64,000 bases of DNA from JAJKIV01 sp036509075 (GCA_036509075.1 DATCGG010000192.1:41251-105250); one strand, 5' to 3'; counted from the first letter of the stretch, positions 41,520 through 51,283 are shown. Notes: a model not told the origin generated them from the sequence alone. Numbers and translations: made by a program.

Positions 41520-44066
41520 ATGTCTCTGATCCTTACCCGCGATACCGAGCGCTTCCAGGTGCCGGAACGCTTGCCGGTACTGCCGCTCCGTGATGTCGTG
41601 CTGTTTCCGTACGTCGTCATGCCGCTCATTATCGGGCGCTCGCAGTCTCTCGCCGCCGTCGATGCGGCAGCCAACGACGGGAACGTCGTTCTCCTCGTCG
41701 CCCAGCGGAACGCCGATCAGCAGGACCCGGCCGCCGCTGACCTGTTCCGGATCGGCGTGGTCGCCCGGCTGATGCAGGTGGTTCGGCTGCCGAACGGCAC
41801 GACCAAGATTCTCGTCGAGGGCATCGCGCGAGCGCGCGTGACGCGATACGCGACGTCAGCCGGTACGCTGCGGGCGACGATCGCCCCCGAACCGTTCGTG
41901 GACGAGTCGGAGCCCGTGGATCAGTCGGCGCTGGGTCGGCGCGTGCTCTCGTTGTTCGAGGAGTACGTGTCGCTTCACCGGCGGATTCCGGCGGAGGTCG
42001 TCACGCTCGTGCAGGCGACCGCGTCCGAGGAGCGCCAGGCATGCGCGGTGGCCGCGCACCTCGCCGTTCGGCACGACGTTAGGCAGACGCTGCTCGAGGC
42101 GTCGACGCTCCCTGCCCTGCTCTCGCAGCTGGCACAGCTGCTCGCCGCCGAGATCGAGATCCTTCGGCTCGAGCGGAAGATCGAGGACGACGTTCGCGGT
42201 TCACTGTTTCAGAACCAGCGCGAGTTCTACCTGCAGGAGCAGCTCAAGGCGATTCATCGGGAGCTTGGTCAGGAGGACGATGACTTCGGCGACCTCGAGG
42301 CCGCCATCGAGAAGAAGGGGCTGCCGGACGTCGTCAAGGCGAGAGCCCATCGGGAGCTTCGAAAGCTGCGTCGCATGTCACCGCTGTCGCCCGAGGCGAC
42401 GGTCGCGCGGAACTTCGTCGACTGGGTGCTCGCGCTGCCGTGGACCGAGCGAACCGACGACGCGCTCGACGTGGCCAAGGCTCGTGTGATCCTCGACGAG
42501 GATCATTACGGCCTGGTCGAGGTGAAGGAACGGATTCTGGACTACATCGCGGTGCTGTCGCTGGTCGGCAAGCTCGAGGGGCCCATTCTCTGCCTCGTCG
42601 GGCCGCCGGGCGTCGGGAAGACATCGCTCGGGCGCTCGGTGGCCCGGGCGCTCGGACGGCGGTTCGCGCGCATGTCGTTAGGCGGCGTGCGCGACGAAGC
42701 GGAGATCCGTGGTCACCGCCGCACGTACATCGGCTCGATGCCCGGGCGGGTCATCCAGGCCATGCGTCGCGCGGAGGTGGTAAACCCCGTGGTCCTGCTC
42801 GACGAGATCGACAAGCTTGGGCAGGACTATCGCGGCGACCCGGCATCGGCACTCCTCGAGGTCCTGGACCCGGAACAGAATCGCAACTTCAGCGACCACT
42901 ACCTCGAGGTCGATTACGACCTGTCGCACGTGCTGTTCATCACGACGGCGAACTCGCTGTCGACGATACCGGAGCCGCTGCGGGACCGGATGGAGATCAT
43001 CCGACTGCCCGGCTACCTGGATCTCGAGAAGCAGGCGATCGCGCGGCAGTTCCTCATCCCGAAGCAGCTGCGCCAGAACGGGATCGACCCGGCGTCGGTC
43101 ACGTTCGACCAGGCGACCGTATCAGACATCATCCATCGCTACACGCGCGAGGCCGGCGTGAGGGACCTCGAACGCCGCATCGCTCGCATCGGCCGCAAGC
43201 TGGCTCGCCGGCGGGCGGAACCCAGCGTCCCGGCAGCCGGCGCGGCAGAGCCTAACGAGCGCCCGGCGGCCGAGCCATCGACGGCGGCACCGGCGAAACG
43301 TTCGCGGGCCAAAAAGCCCGCTGAGACGAGCGCCGCCGAGGTCGTCGCACATCCCACCGAGGCCACGACCGGGATCCAGACGGTGGCGTCGGACGATCTC
43401 CGCGCATTGCTGGGTGTGGCGCCGTACGACCCGGCCGACATGTCCCTCGAGGACAAGGTGGGCGTGGCGACGGGGCTCGCCTACACGTCGGTGGGCGGCG
43501 AGACGCTCGAGATCGAGGTGGCAGTGGTGCGCGGTCGCGGCAAGGTGCAGCTCACGGGAACGTTAGGCGACGTCATGAAGGAGTCGGCGAGCGCCGCACT
43601 GAGCTATGCGCGCTCGCGCGCGGCCGCCCTGGGAATCGATCGGGACTTTCATCGGAGCCGCGACCTCCACGTGCATATCCCCGATGGCGCGACGCCGAAG
43701 GATGGCCCGTCGGCAGGCATCGCCATCGCGACGGCGGTGATCAGCGCCCTGACGGGTCGCCCCGTCCGTGGGAACACGGCCATGACGGGCGAGATCACGC
43801 TGCGCGGCCGTGTCCTGCCCATTGGGGGCCTCAAGGAGAAGTCGGTCGCGGCGCACCGTAATGGCATCGCGCACGTCATCATCCCGTTCGGGAACGCGCG
43901 CGAGCTCGAGGAGCTGCCGGACGAAGTCCGGGCCGCGGTTCAGTTCCACCCCGTTCGCACGATGGATGAGGTCATGGCGCTGGTGATCCCGGGCGTGGCC
44001 GCGACCGCTCCCGACATCCCGATCACCGCTCCGAACGTCAGCGTGTCGCCACCGATCACACACTGA
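41520..44066 (+). CDS. lon: ATP-dependent protease Lon
   Basis: An 848-aa AAA+ protease. The LON N-domain has LPVLPLRDVVLFPYVVMPL (read in parts). Walker A is GPPGVGKT, Walker B PVVLLDEIDKLG. The protease domain (about 640-835) has catalytic Ser in KDGPSAGI and Lys in GGLKEKSVAA. The ATPase-to-protease junction is unusual: about 60 residues of Ala/Pro/Glu/Lys-rich low-complexity sequence (about 565-625) are inserted after the sensor domain. The TGA stop overlaps the engB ATG by one base. Confidence 0.96.
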   Translation: MSLILTRDTERFQVPERLPVLPLRDVVLFPYVVMPLIIGRSQSLAAVDAAANDGNVVLLVAQRNADQQDPAAADLFRIGVVARLMQVVRLPNGTTKILVEGIARARVTRYATSAGTLRATIAPEPFVDESEPVDQSALGRRVLSLFEEYVSLHRRIPAEVVTLVQATASEERQACAVAAHLAVRHDVRQTLLEASTLPALLSQLAQLLAAEIEILRLERKIEDDVRGSLFQNQREFYLQEQLKAIHRELGQEDDDFGDLEAAIEKKGLPDVVKARAHRELRKLRRMSPLSPEATVARNFVDWVLALPWTERTDDALDVAKARVILDEDHYGLVEVKERILDYIAVLSLVGKLEGPILCLVGPPGVGKTSLGRSVARALGRRFARMSLGGVRDEAEIRGHRRTYIGSMPGRVIQAMRRAEVVNPVVLLDEIDKLGQDYRGDPASALLEVLDPEQNRNFSDHYLEVDYDLSHVLFITTANSLSTIPEPLRDRMEIIRLPGYLDLEKQAIARQFLIPKQLRQNGIDPASVTFDQATVSDIIHRYTREAGVRDLERRIARIGRKLARRRAEPSVPAAGAAEPNERPAAEPSTAAPAKRSRAKKPAETSAAEVVAHPTEATTGIQTVASDDLRALLGVAPYDPADMSLEDKVGVATGLAYTSVGGETLEIEVAVVRGRGKVQLTGTLGDVMKESASAALSYARSRAAALGIDRDFHRSRDLHVHIPDGATPKDGPSAGIAIATAVISALTGRPVRGNTAMTGEITLRGRVLPIGGLKEKSVAAHRNGIAHVIIPFGNARELEELPDEVRAAVQFHPVRTMDEVMALVIPGVAATAPDIPITAPNVSVSPPITH

Positions 44067-44707
44067 TGGCGTCCGACACGGGGGCCGACCCGCTCGTGAT
44101 TCGGGACCTGCGCTTTCTCGGGCCGATGGCAACGGTCGACGGCTGGCGTCCCGATAGCGCGCTCCCCGAGATCGCGTTTGCGGGACGGTCGAACGTCGGA
44201 AAGTCCTCGCTCCTCAACCAACTGGTGCGCCGCAAGGCGTTCGCGCGCGTGAGCCGCACGCCGGGACGCACACGCGAGATCAACTTCTTCGAAGTAAACC
44301 GGCGGTTCGTGCTCGTCGACCTTCCGGGGTACGGCTATGCCAGGATCTCGAAAGAGCGGCGCGCGGAATGGCGGCCGCTCATCGAAGCCTACCTGCGTCG
44401 CTCGAGCAACCTTCGCGGCGTCGTCCAGCTCATCGACGTTCGCCGAGACCCGAGTGACGACGACCTTCAGATGCTCGATTTTCTGAGCGATCTCGGCACG
44501 CCTACCATCGTCGCCATTACGAAGGTCGACAAGCTCTCGCCGACAGCGAAGGCGGCTCGTATTGACGAGCTGACCGCGTCGTTAGGGCTTGATGCCGATC
44601 AGGTGATCCCGTTCAGCGCACACACTGGATTGGGGCGTGACGCGCTGGCGGCGGCGATCGTTGCCCTCACGGAGCCGGAGGCGGGTACAACCCCTCACGT
44701 CCCATGA
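44066..44707 (+). CDS. engB: ribosome biogenesis GTPase YihA/EngB
   Basis: A 213-aa TrmE-Era-type GTPase needed for 50S assembly. G1 is GRSNVGKSSL, G2 SRTPGRTRE, G3 DLPGYGYA, G4 TKVDKL, and G5 SAHTG. lon directly precedes it, a common neighbour. The stop overlaps the next gene (ATGA). Confidence 0.95.
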   Translation: MASDTGADPLVIRDLRFLGPMATVDGWRPDSALPEIAFAGRSNVGKSSLLNQLVRRKAFARVSRTPGRTREINFFEVNRRFVLVDLPGYGYARISKERRAEWRPLIEAYLRRSSNLRGVVQLIDVRRDPSDDDLQMLDFLSDLGTPTIVAITKVDKLSPTAKAARIDELTASLGLDADQVIPFSAHTGLGRDALAAAIVALTEPEAGTTPHVP

Positions 44708-45408
44708 CCATCGCGCATACGGCGCCGGATCGCCGCGCATTAGTGGTGGCGTCGCTCGTTTGTACCGTGGCGTGTGCGTCCTCGGCACCGCCGGCCTCGA
44801 CCACGGCCTCGCCACGTGCAACCGCCGCGACCGACACCTCGGCGGGAGCACGGCGCCCAGTGGCCGATACGGTGCCAGGTCTCCCGCCGCCGGGCTTTGG
44901 AACGCTTCGCCAGGATGACATCTCGCTGCGGCTCACGATCTCCAACCTGCAGGTCCGGGCCACGCCGCTGGACGAGTCGATCATCCGGCTGCTGTCGCCG
45001 GACTCATACCGAGCCCTGTCGGAGCTCAAGCGGAGCAAATCCGAAGCGATCGCCGCCGTTGCGCGGCGCAACGCGGTGCGCGAGCTCAGTCTCTGGTACG
45101 TCTCGTTTTTCGCCGTCGAGCAAGGGGAAACCAGATTCAGTCCTCGCGAGTTCATCATCACGAACGTCGGGCGCGACTTTCGACCGCTCGATATTCTGCC
45201 CATCACGCCCGGGTTCGGGGAGCAACGGCTCCGGCAGAATGGCCGACAGGATGGGTTGTACGTATTTGACGGTCAGCTCGACGTGCAGCAGCCACTCACG
45301 GTTTCGTACGAAACGGCGCGCAACGACTCCTGGGGGCAGATGCTTCCCCAGATCGAGCGCGAGCGCGCCCTGGTCAAGAGCCGGGCGGCGGCGCGCCGCG
45401 CGCCCTGA
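44704..45408 (+). CDS. putative lipoprotein, unknown function
   Basis: A 234-aa exported protein with a hydrophobic segment and lipobox-like TVACASS (Cys about 25), followed by an Ala/Thr/Pro linker. The folded part has DDISLRLTISNLQV, FSPREFIITNVG and a C-terminal region with VSYE that looks like an Ig-like beta-sandwich. No family is recognised. It is translationally coupled to engB, but a shared role is not evident. Confidence 0.7.
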   Translation: MTIAHTAPDRRALVVASLVCTVACASSAPPASTTASPRATAATDTSAGARRPVADTVPGLPPPGFGTLRQDDISLRLTISNLQVRATPLDESIIRLLSPDSYRALSELKRSKSEAIAAVARRNAVRELSLWYVSFFAVEQGETRFSPREFIITNVGRDFRPLDILPITPGFGEQRLRQNGRQDGLYVFDGQLDVQQPLTVSYETARNDSWGQMLPQIERERALVKSRAAARRAP

Positions 45409-45464
45409 TCTTGCCCGGTCGCTGAACGTTAGGCTTCTCCCACTCTCGCATTCTTTCACCCGCC

Positions 45465-46310
45465 ATGGTTTTGCGTCCTCTCCGATCGCTGCCTCCATGC
45501 GACAACGCCAAGCTCGCCGATGCCTGGCTCGAGCAGCTTGGGGCGGCGTTGTCCGATCCGCTCTGTGACCGTGCGCTCCTCTGTCGGCGAACGCTGGCCG
45601 AGCTCGCGTATCCTGACTACGCGTCGAACTGGGAAACGGCGGTGGAGGATTCGTCGCTCCCGCTCGCCACACGGCTCGCCCTGGGCGCCCTGGACCCGCG
45701 CAACGTGACGCTCGAGCCGGAGTATTACGCCGAGTGTGACGCGGAGAAATTTCAGCGCGTGAAACCGCTGCTATGGCTATGGTATTCGTTCGACCGGCTG
45801 CCCATCGGCGGCCAGAACGTGGACCTCGGCGTCAAGCTCCGGCGAGTGCTCGCACCGCACATTTTCAAGCGCGTCGGCGCGAACTTCAAAGCGTTTCAGC
45901 ACGTCGAATTCTCCTTCGGCTACAACATCGAGGCCGGTGACAACGTCGTCGTCCACCGACACGTGCTGCTCGATGACCGCGGCGGGATCGTCATGGGGAA
46001 CAACGTGTCGATCAGCGACTACGCCAACATCTACAGCCATACGCACAGCATCGTGGATCAGCGCGATGTGACCGACGCGGTCACGGTGCTCGACGACGGC
46101 GTGCGCATCACCTATCACGCGACGGTGCTGGCTGGGGTCCACGTCGCCGAGCAGGGGATGGTCGGCGCAATGGCGGTCGCGACGAAGGACGTGCGCGGGT
46201 ATCACGTGTATGTCGGGATTCCGGCCAAGAGCGTGCGCGTGAAGCCTAACGCGCCACCGGAGGCCACGAAGCTGACGAGCGTCAAGCCAGGCTCGGAGAC
46301 GCGCCCCTAG
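45465..46310 (+). CDS. left-handed beta-helix acyltransferase
   Basis: A 281-aa protein. The N-terminal half is helical (ending DRLPIGGQNVDLG). The C-terminal half (about 130-250) is a hexapeptide-repeat beta-helix with [LIV]-G-x4-type rungs (IEAGDNVVVHRHVLLDD, GNNVSISDYANIYSHTHS, AEQGMVGAMAVATKDV read in parts). HTHS supplies the catalytic His expected for the maltose/galactoside acetyltransferase group. The substrate is unknown; envelope sugar O-acetylation is plausible. A CGTTAGGC word precedes the gene. Its stop shares CTAG with the convergent Nudix gene. Confidence 0.8.
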   Translation: MVLRPLRSLPPCDNAKLADAWLEQLGAALSDPLCDRALLCRRTLAELAYPDYASNWETAVEDSSLPLATRLALGALDPRNVTLEPEYYAECDAEKFQRVKPLLWLWYSFDRLPIGGQNVDLGVKLRRVLAPHIFKRVGANFKAFQHVEFSFGYNIEAGDNVVVHRHVLLDDRGGIVMGNNVSISDYANIYSHTHSIVDQRDVTDAVTVLDDGVRITYHATVLAGVHVAEQGMVGAMAVATKDVRGYHVYVGIPAKSVRVKPNAPPEATKLTSVKPGSETRP

Positions 46311-46771
46311 ACCACGCGCAGCACGTCCTCAGCCGGGCCCGCGTCGCCGGTGCCCAGCAGGATCCTGATGTGCTCCAGCGCCTCGCGCTCGCGGGGCCAA
46401 GTGAACCGGGCTGCCGCGTCGGTCATGGAGAGCCACTCGAACCGCTGGTGCTCGGCCCCCAGCCTAACGTCGGCGCGTTCCGTCACGAACGCCGCAAAGA
46501 CGACGGCCATCTCGACGACACCGAGCGTGTGCAGATAGAACGGCTGGCAGGTGACGTTATAGAGCCGGTCGAGCTCCAGCCCAGTCTCCTCACGCACCTC
46601 GCGAACCGCCGCCTGTTCCGGCCGTTCATCGGGCTCGATCCGACCGTGGACGGTCTCCCATGAGCCCGGACATCGCGTCCCACTCGACCGCTGGAGCGAA
46701 AGCACGAGCCAATCGGCGCGGTACGGGCGAATCACGTACACGTCGACCACTCCAACTCGGATATCGGTCAT
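46307..46771 (-). CDS. Nudix hydrolase
   Basis: A 154-aa pyrophosphohydrolase. ATG at 46771 is preferred to a start seven codons upstream that would lie next to the heptamer element. The Nudix box is complete: G-x5-E-x7-REVREETGLEL (about residues 42-65; GRIEPDERPEQAAVREVREE read in parts). The C-terminal FEWLSMTDAAARFTWPRER resembles the dihydroneopterin-triphosphate and MutT-like groups, but the substrate cannot be fixed. Convergent with the acyltransferase, overlapping by 4 nt. Confidence 0.85.
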   Translation of the reverse strand: MTDIRVGVVDVYVIRPYRADWLVLSLQRSSGTRCPGSWETVHGRIEPDERPEQAAVREVREETGLELDRLYNVTCQPFYLHTLGVVEMAVVFAAFVTERADVRLGAEHQRFEWLSMTDAAARFTWPREREALEHIRILLGTGDAGPAEDVLRVV

Positions 46772-46783
46772 TTGTTGAAAGCT

Positions 46784-46864
46784 ATCAGCCATCAGCCATG
46801 AGCCATCAGCTCAAACTGCGGACCGCTAGTGCGCCGCCGTTTGAGCTGATGGCTGATGGCTGAT
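46784..46864. repeat. heptamer inverted-repeat element between the Nudix and PilB genes
   Basis: The left arm is ATCAGCC, ATCAGCC, ATGAGCC, ATCAGCT (46784-46811). The right arm is AGCTGAT, GGCTGAT, GGCTGAT (46844-46864). Further pairing of CAAAC with GTTTG extends the stem inward. It sits upstream of the Nudix gene and just after the PilB stop, where it could act as terminator. Confidence 0.85.
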
Positions 46865-46873
46865 CGCTAACTG

Positions 46874-49117
46874 TCAGGCTTTTAGCTTCAGCAGTGCTCT
46901 CAGTCTGGCGCTCAGCGCGCGCGGGCGGAAAGGCTTCGCCAGGAAATCGTTCGCGCCAGTCTCGAACACGCGCACCTCGTTCTCCTCGTCCCCCTTCGCC
47001 GTCAGCACGATCACGGGGAGCTTTGCCGTCGAGGGCCGCGCGCGCAGATGGTTCAACACACCATAACCGTCCAGCCGCGGCAGATTCAGATCCAGCACCA
47101 GGACATCCGGCGCGCTCCTGTCCACCTCATCCAGCGCCTGGACGCCGTCGGACGCCTCGACCACGGTGAACCCTTCGCGCTCCAGCAGCTCCCGCAGCAC
47201 GTGGCGCAGCGGCTCCTCGTCCTCCACGAGCAGCACCGTCTTCTTCGCGCTGAAGGTCTCGTCGAACAGGTCATCGAGGAGCTGCAGCGCGTCGTCAGGC
47301 AGCGATGTCGGCGGTCTGACGACAGGGGCGCGCGACGGCGTGTGCGACGGGCTTCGTGTCGAGCCGTCCGATCGTGTACGCGCCGGCTCCGCGCCAGAGT
47401 CGCGAGGCGGATGCGACCGACGAACGGGCACCTCCACCGGCGGTTCGACGACCCGCAGGAGCTCGTCCAACGACGTCTCGCCCGCACGCACGTGCTCGAT
47501 GCCGGACTCCCAGAGCGTCTTCATGCCGTCCGCCCGCGCGGTTTCGGCGATCACGTCGGCGATCTCGCCGTTGGCGATGACGCGCTCGATGTTGCCGGTC
47601 ACGGTAAGCACTTCCATCACCGCCATGCGTCCGTGATAGCCGGTCTGCGAGCACTCGGGGCAGCCAACGGCCTTGTACAGCGTCATCCCCGCCGGCAGCC
47701 AGCGACGCATGCGGTCCGACACCGAATCCGTCGACTGCTGGCGACACGCCTGACACAGGCGCCGCAGCAGGCGCTGCGCGACCACACCCTTGAGCGCAGC
47801 CGCGATCTTGTACGGTTCGACGCCGATGTCCACGAGGCGCGCGATCGAGCTCGATGCGTCGATCGTGTGAAGCGTCGTCAGTACCAGGTGGCCCGTCAGC
47901 GAAGCTTGCACGGCAATGCCGGCCGTCTCCTTGTCTCGAACTTCACCGATGAGAATGACGTCAGGGTCCTGACGCAGAATCGACCGGAGCGCGTTGGCGA
48001 AGTTCAGCCCCGCTTTCTCGTTCACCTGCACCTGGACGATCCCCTGGAGCTTGTACTCCACGGGATCCTCGACGGTCACGATGTTCACCGCCCGCTGCTG
48101 AATCTGACGCAGCGCCGAATACAAGGTCGTCGTCTTTCCGGACCCTGTTGGACCGGTGACCAGCACGATCCCCTCGCGAAGACTCACCAAATCGCTGAGC
48201 CGCTTCGCTTCCTCGGGCAACAGCCCCAGGCCGTCCAGCGAGAGAACCGTCGACCGAGTGTCGAGGATACGAATGACGACCTTCTCGCCATAGGACGCGG
48301 GCAGCGTGGAAAGGCGAAGGTCGACACGACTCCCGTTGACCGACACGCGCGCGCGCCCGTCCTGAGGACGAAGACGATCGGCGATGTCCATCTGCGCCAT
48401 GATCTTGATGCGTGACACGAGCGGCAGGCCCGCGGCCCGCGGAAGCATCATGGTGTCACGCAGCACGCCGTCGATTCGGTACCGGACCGCGACGCCGCCT
48501 TCCTCCGGCTCGAGATGGATGTCGCTCGCCCGCGTCGTGATGGCCTCGGCGATGATGTGATCGACGAGCCGAATGACCGGGCGCTCCGAGGCCCGGTCGG
48601 CCGACAGGTTGAAGTCGTCGTCAGAGAACTTTTCCGCGATCGTATCGACGTCGTACCGCCCGGCGACGCCCTCGAGAATCTTCTCGACGGCACTCTCTGG
48701 CTGATAGAGCTCGTCGATGCGCGTGGCGATCGCTGTGGGCGATGCCAACTGCATTCGGACCGTTCGCCCTGTCGCGAACGCGAGCGTGCGCTCGCAGTCC
48801 AGGTCGTGGGGATCGGCCGTCGCGATGTCGAGGGCCGACTCCGAGGCAGCCAGCGGAACGATGCGGTATTTTCGCGCGAGCGACTCTGGAACGAGCTCGC
48901 GCGCCTGGGACGTTGCGGTGCTGAGCTCCGCGACCTTCATGCGGAAGCGCGAGGCGAGCGCGGTGAGCAACGCGTCGTCGCCGATGGACCCGCCGCGGAC
49001 GGCGGCATCCCAGTAGCTATCGGTCTCCTGCTGCTTCAGCTGCTCGAATGCATCGCGCGCGATGAGGCCTTCGAGCGTGGGGAGCAGCCATTCATCGCGC
49101 ACAGGACGGTGGGCCAT
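46874..49117 (-). CDS. PilB/GspE-family secretion ATPase fused to a receiver domain
   Basis: A 747-aa hexameric motor ATPase for type IV pili or type II secretion. It has a MshEN-like N-domain, then RASDIHLEPEE, Walker A GPTGSGKTTT (about 321-330), Asp box VTVEDPVEY, Walker B VILIGEVRDKETA, the HLVLTTLHT His box, and the zinc tetra-Cys region (CQACRQQ, CPEC). After a Pro/Ser/Arg-rich linker (about 565-610) comes a full CheY-like receiver (about 625-745) with acidic DEEE, phospho-Asp in VLVLDLNLPR, T and K in FLAKPFRP. Receiver fusions on the motor itself are unusual and suggest direct phospho-control of assembly. No other pilus gene lies nearby. Confidence 0.92.
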   Translation of the reverse strand: MAHRPVRDEWLLPTLEGLIARDAFEQLKQQETDSYWDAAVRGGSIGDDALLTALASRFRMKVAELSTATSQARELVPESLARKYRIVPLAASESALDIATADPHDLDCERTLAFATGRTVRMQLASPTAIATRIDELYQPESAVEKILEGVAGRYDVDTIAEKFSDDDFNLSADRASERPVIRLVDHIIAEAITTRASDIHLEPEEGGVAVRYRIDGVLRDTMMLPRAAGLPLVSRIKIMAQMDIADRLRPQDGRARVSVNGSRVDLRLSTLPASYGEKVVIRILDTRSTVLSLDGLGLLPEEAKRLSDLVSLREGIVLVTGPTGSGKTTTLYSALRQIQQRAVNIVTVEDPVEYKLQGIVQVQVNEKAGLNFANALRSILRQDPDVILIGEVRDKETAGIAVQASLTGHLVLTTLHTIDASSSIARLVDIGVEPYKIAAALKGVVAQRLLRRLCQACRQQSTDSVSDRMRRWLPAGMTLYKAVGCPECSQTGYHGRMAVMEVLTVTGNIERVIANGEIADVIAETARADGMKTLWESGIEHVRAGETSLDELLRVVEPPVEVPVRRSHPPRDSGAEPARTRSDGSTRSPSHTPSRAPVVRPPTSLPDDALQLLDDLFDETFSAKKTVLLVEDEEPLRHVLRELLEREGFTVVEASDGVQALDEVDRSAPDVLVLDLNLPRLDGYGVLNHLRARPSTAKLPVIVLTAKGDEENEVRVFETGANDFLAKPFRPRALSARLRALLKLKA

Positions 49118-49180
49118 TTTGAGTTGCGGCTCTAGCGTGATGCGGCTCCGCGAGCCGTTTCGTCCGCCGGCGCGCGACTC

Positions 49181-51283
49181 CTACAGAATCGACCAGAAAT
49201 CTCTAATGACGTCGACGGAGAAGGCCCACCTTCCGTCACGTAATCCCTTCGCAACATCGAATCGAAGCAGGTCGAACACCGTCAGAAGCCCCACGCCGAT
49301 CGACGGATACCACCCCACCCCCCTGCCCGTGCCGGCCCGTGTCGAGGAATCGACCATTGCGACGTAGGCGACATGTGCGAACGGAGCGAGCGTCGCCCTG
49401 TTGCCCGTGTTTCCATACCGTCCGAGCGACAGCGCAACGAAGGGGATGGAGAACCTGCCTTCCACCCGCTGGCTCGCCCCGAACCGGCCCACGAGCTCGT
49501 GAAACTCGTAGCCCGGGGCAGAGGTTGGCCCTCCAAGAAAGACGAACTCCTGTCGTGGAAGGTCAGACCCGATGGTCGAGGCAACGGAGGTCCTGGCGGC
49601 GAGCCTGACACCTCCAAATGGCCGTTCGGCCTGTACTCCCAACCATGCACGGCCGAAAGTCGTTTCCTGGACCCCGTTTGCCCCCTCCTCGACCGAGGCG
49701 TGGGCCACGCGGACTTCAGACGAGACCCGCGCCTCCCATCCGCCAAACGTGAGCGTGGTTGGGCGCTCGTACGAAATGGTCGCTCGAGGACCATGGAGCT
49801 TCCACGCGGCGATCGTGGGCTCGTATTGGCCCGACGCCGGCGTCGCATTGACGCTCAGCGAATCCTGCCACTCGTAGCCACCCGTTAGCCGCCAGCGACC
49901 TCCAAACCGCCGCCCGAAATCGACAGTGAGCGAACCGCCGCGGGAGTCATACGGGTCGGTATAGTCGCTCCCGAACTCCTGGGCGGCGATCGTGTTTCGC
50001 AGGAGCGAGGTTTCCGGCTCGTCACCTGCATCGTGGAACGACCGGAACACGCGCAACTGTAACCCGCTCGCGTTTGCCTGCTGCCAGCCCACCAGGAGCT
50101 CGCCCTTCGCCTGGTGATCCGAAAAACCGTAGCGGCCCGCAAGCCGCGACGAAAAGCCGTCGCCGAATCGCCGCCCCACACCGAGTCCGAGCGCGAGCCC
50201 TTCGACGCGATTGACTCGAGCGAAATCCGAGACCGCATGAGCGCTCAGTGATGTCTCGCGTGTGCGGGCGAGCGCGGTGGCGCGGACCAGCGTACGTGCC
50301 TCCTCCTGAACGCGCCGCACATCGTCGTCGGTCGCAACTCTGACATCGGCTGGCAGCGAGTCGAGGATCTTCCCTTTCCATGCGTACTGTCGCTGCTGGG
50401 ACATCGGGGCCTGAACGATTTCCGGGCCAGCGAACTGCGCGCGCATCAAACCGCGGTTCACTTGATAGCAGCAGATCTCCCAGCGGCCACGGATGATTCC
50501 GCGTGCAGGGTAGTCGAGCCACGATCCCGTGCGACGGATCTCGATCTCCTGGCGCCGAGGGAGCCAGAACCGGTTGTCGATGAGGGAGTTTTCCAGCACG
50601 ATCGACACGTCTTCGAGCTGCTTGTCGATGAGCGCCGCGCGCGTGAAGCTGAACGCCATCCGGACGACCGTCGCCTGATCGCGATCGATGTACACAGCGC
50701 CCACGGCAGCAGGCGCGCGGTCGTCTTTCGGCTTCACGCGCACTTCGAGAACGTCGATCGCGCGGTCGGGTAGTCGGATTTTCAGCGAGTCGCTGATGAC
50801 ATAGTCGTATTGCGCCAGCCCCTGCCTGGAGAGCGGGTGCGGGACGTCACGAACCTCGTCTCCCTCACCGAGCCGGATGATGTTGGGAAAGTTGTTCTGA
50901 ACGATCCCGAGGTGATCGCGGTGATAGTTGATGTCGGTGGGCAGGAGCAGCGTGTCGCGGCGGCCGATGATCCGCTGCTTGCTGAGGTCGGGCGAGCGCC
51001 AATAGACTTCCAGCGCGAGCTCGTCGGCTTTGACGATCTTCGGCGGCTCGGGAAAACCCTCGCCTACCTGCGCAAGGAATGTCAGGTAACCGTGCGCGGT
51101 TGCCTGGTAGTCCACCAGCGCCGTATCGGCCAGCTGGGCCGCGCGGCGGGCAGTTGCGCGCTCGACGAGGGCACGAGTTCGCGGGTCGTTCCACGTCTGT
51201 GCCGCCGTCGCGCTTGGGACCAGTGCGACGGCCCCTGAAGCCACCACGACCGCGGCACTGAAAGCCGCGAGAGCTCGAAGCAT
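49181..51283 (-). CDS. outer-membrane beta-barrel protein (surface-antigen-like)
   Basis: A 700-aa exported protein. It has a signal peptide (cleavage after TAAQ), an N-terminal domain (about 30-330) with RDVPHPLSRQGLAQYDY, IDVLEVRVKPKD and RRQEIEIRR resembling the DUF5686/outer-membrane lipoprotein-sorting beta-fold, and a C-terminal barrel (about 380-700) of alternating strands. FLGGPTSAPGYEF near the end resembles the Omp85/surface antigen barrel motif. The ATG at 51283 gives a clean signal peptide; the frame is open far upstream but only as a shadow of trpE. The function may be in outer-membrane assembly or transport (inference). It is divergent from trpE (42-nt gap). Confidence 0.72.
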   Translation of the reverse strand: MLRALAAFSAAVVVASGAVALVPSATAAQTWNDPRTRALVERATARRAAQLADTALVDYQATAHGYLTFLAQVGEGFPEPPKIVKADELALEVYWRSPDLSKQRIIGRRDTLLLPTDINYHRDHLGIVQNNFPNIIRLGEGDEVRDVPHPLSRQGLAQYDYVISDSLKIRLPDRAIDVLEVRVKPKDDRAPAAVGAVYIDRDQATVVRMAFSFTRAALIDKQLEDVSIVLENSLIDNRFWLPRRQEIEIRRTGSWLDYPARGIIRGRWEICCYQVNRGLMRAQFAGPEIVQAPMSQQRQYAWKGKILDSLPADVRVATDDDVRRVQEEARTLVRATALARTRETSLSAHAVSDFARVNRVEGLALGLGVGRRFGDGFSSRLAGRYGFSDHQAKGELLVGWQQANASGLQLRVFRSFHDAGDEPETSLLRNTIAAQEFGSDYTDPYDSRGGSLTVDFGRRFGGRWRLTGGYEWQDSLSVNATPASGQYEPTIAAWKLHGPRATISYERPTTLTFGGWEARVSSEVRVAHASVEEGANGVQETTFGRAWLGVQAERPFGGVRLAARTSVASTIGSDLPRQEFVFLGGPTSAPGYEFHELVGRFGASQRVEGRFSIPFVALSLGRYGNTGNRATLAPFAHVAYVAMVDSSTRAGTGRGVGWYPSIGVGLLTVFDLLRFDVAKGLRDGRWAFSVDVIRDFWSIL

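Noticed and set aside
47048..48415. 455-codon plus-strand open frame over the PilB gene
   Set aside because: Antisense of conserved ATPase motifs; no domain signature.
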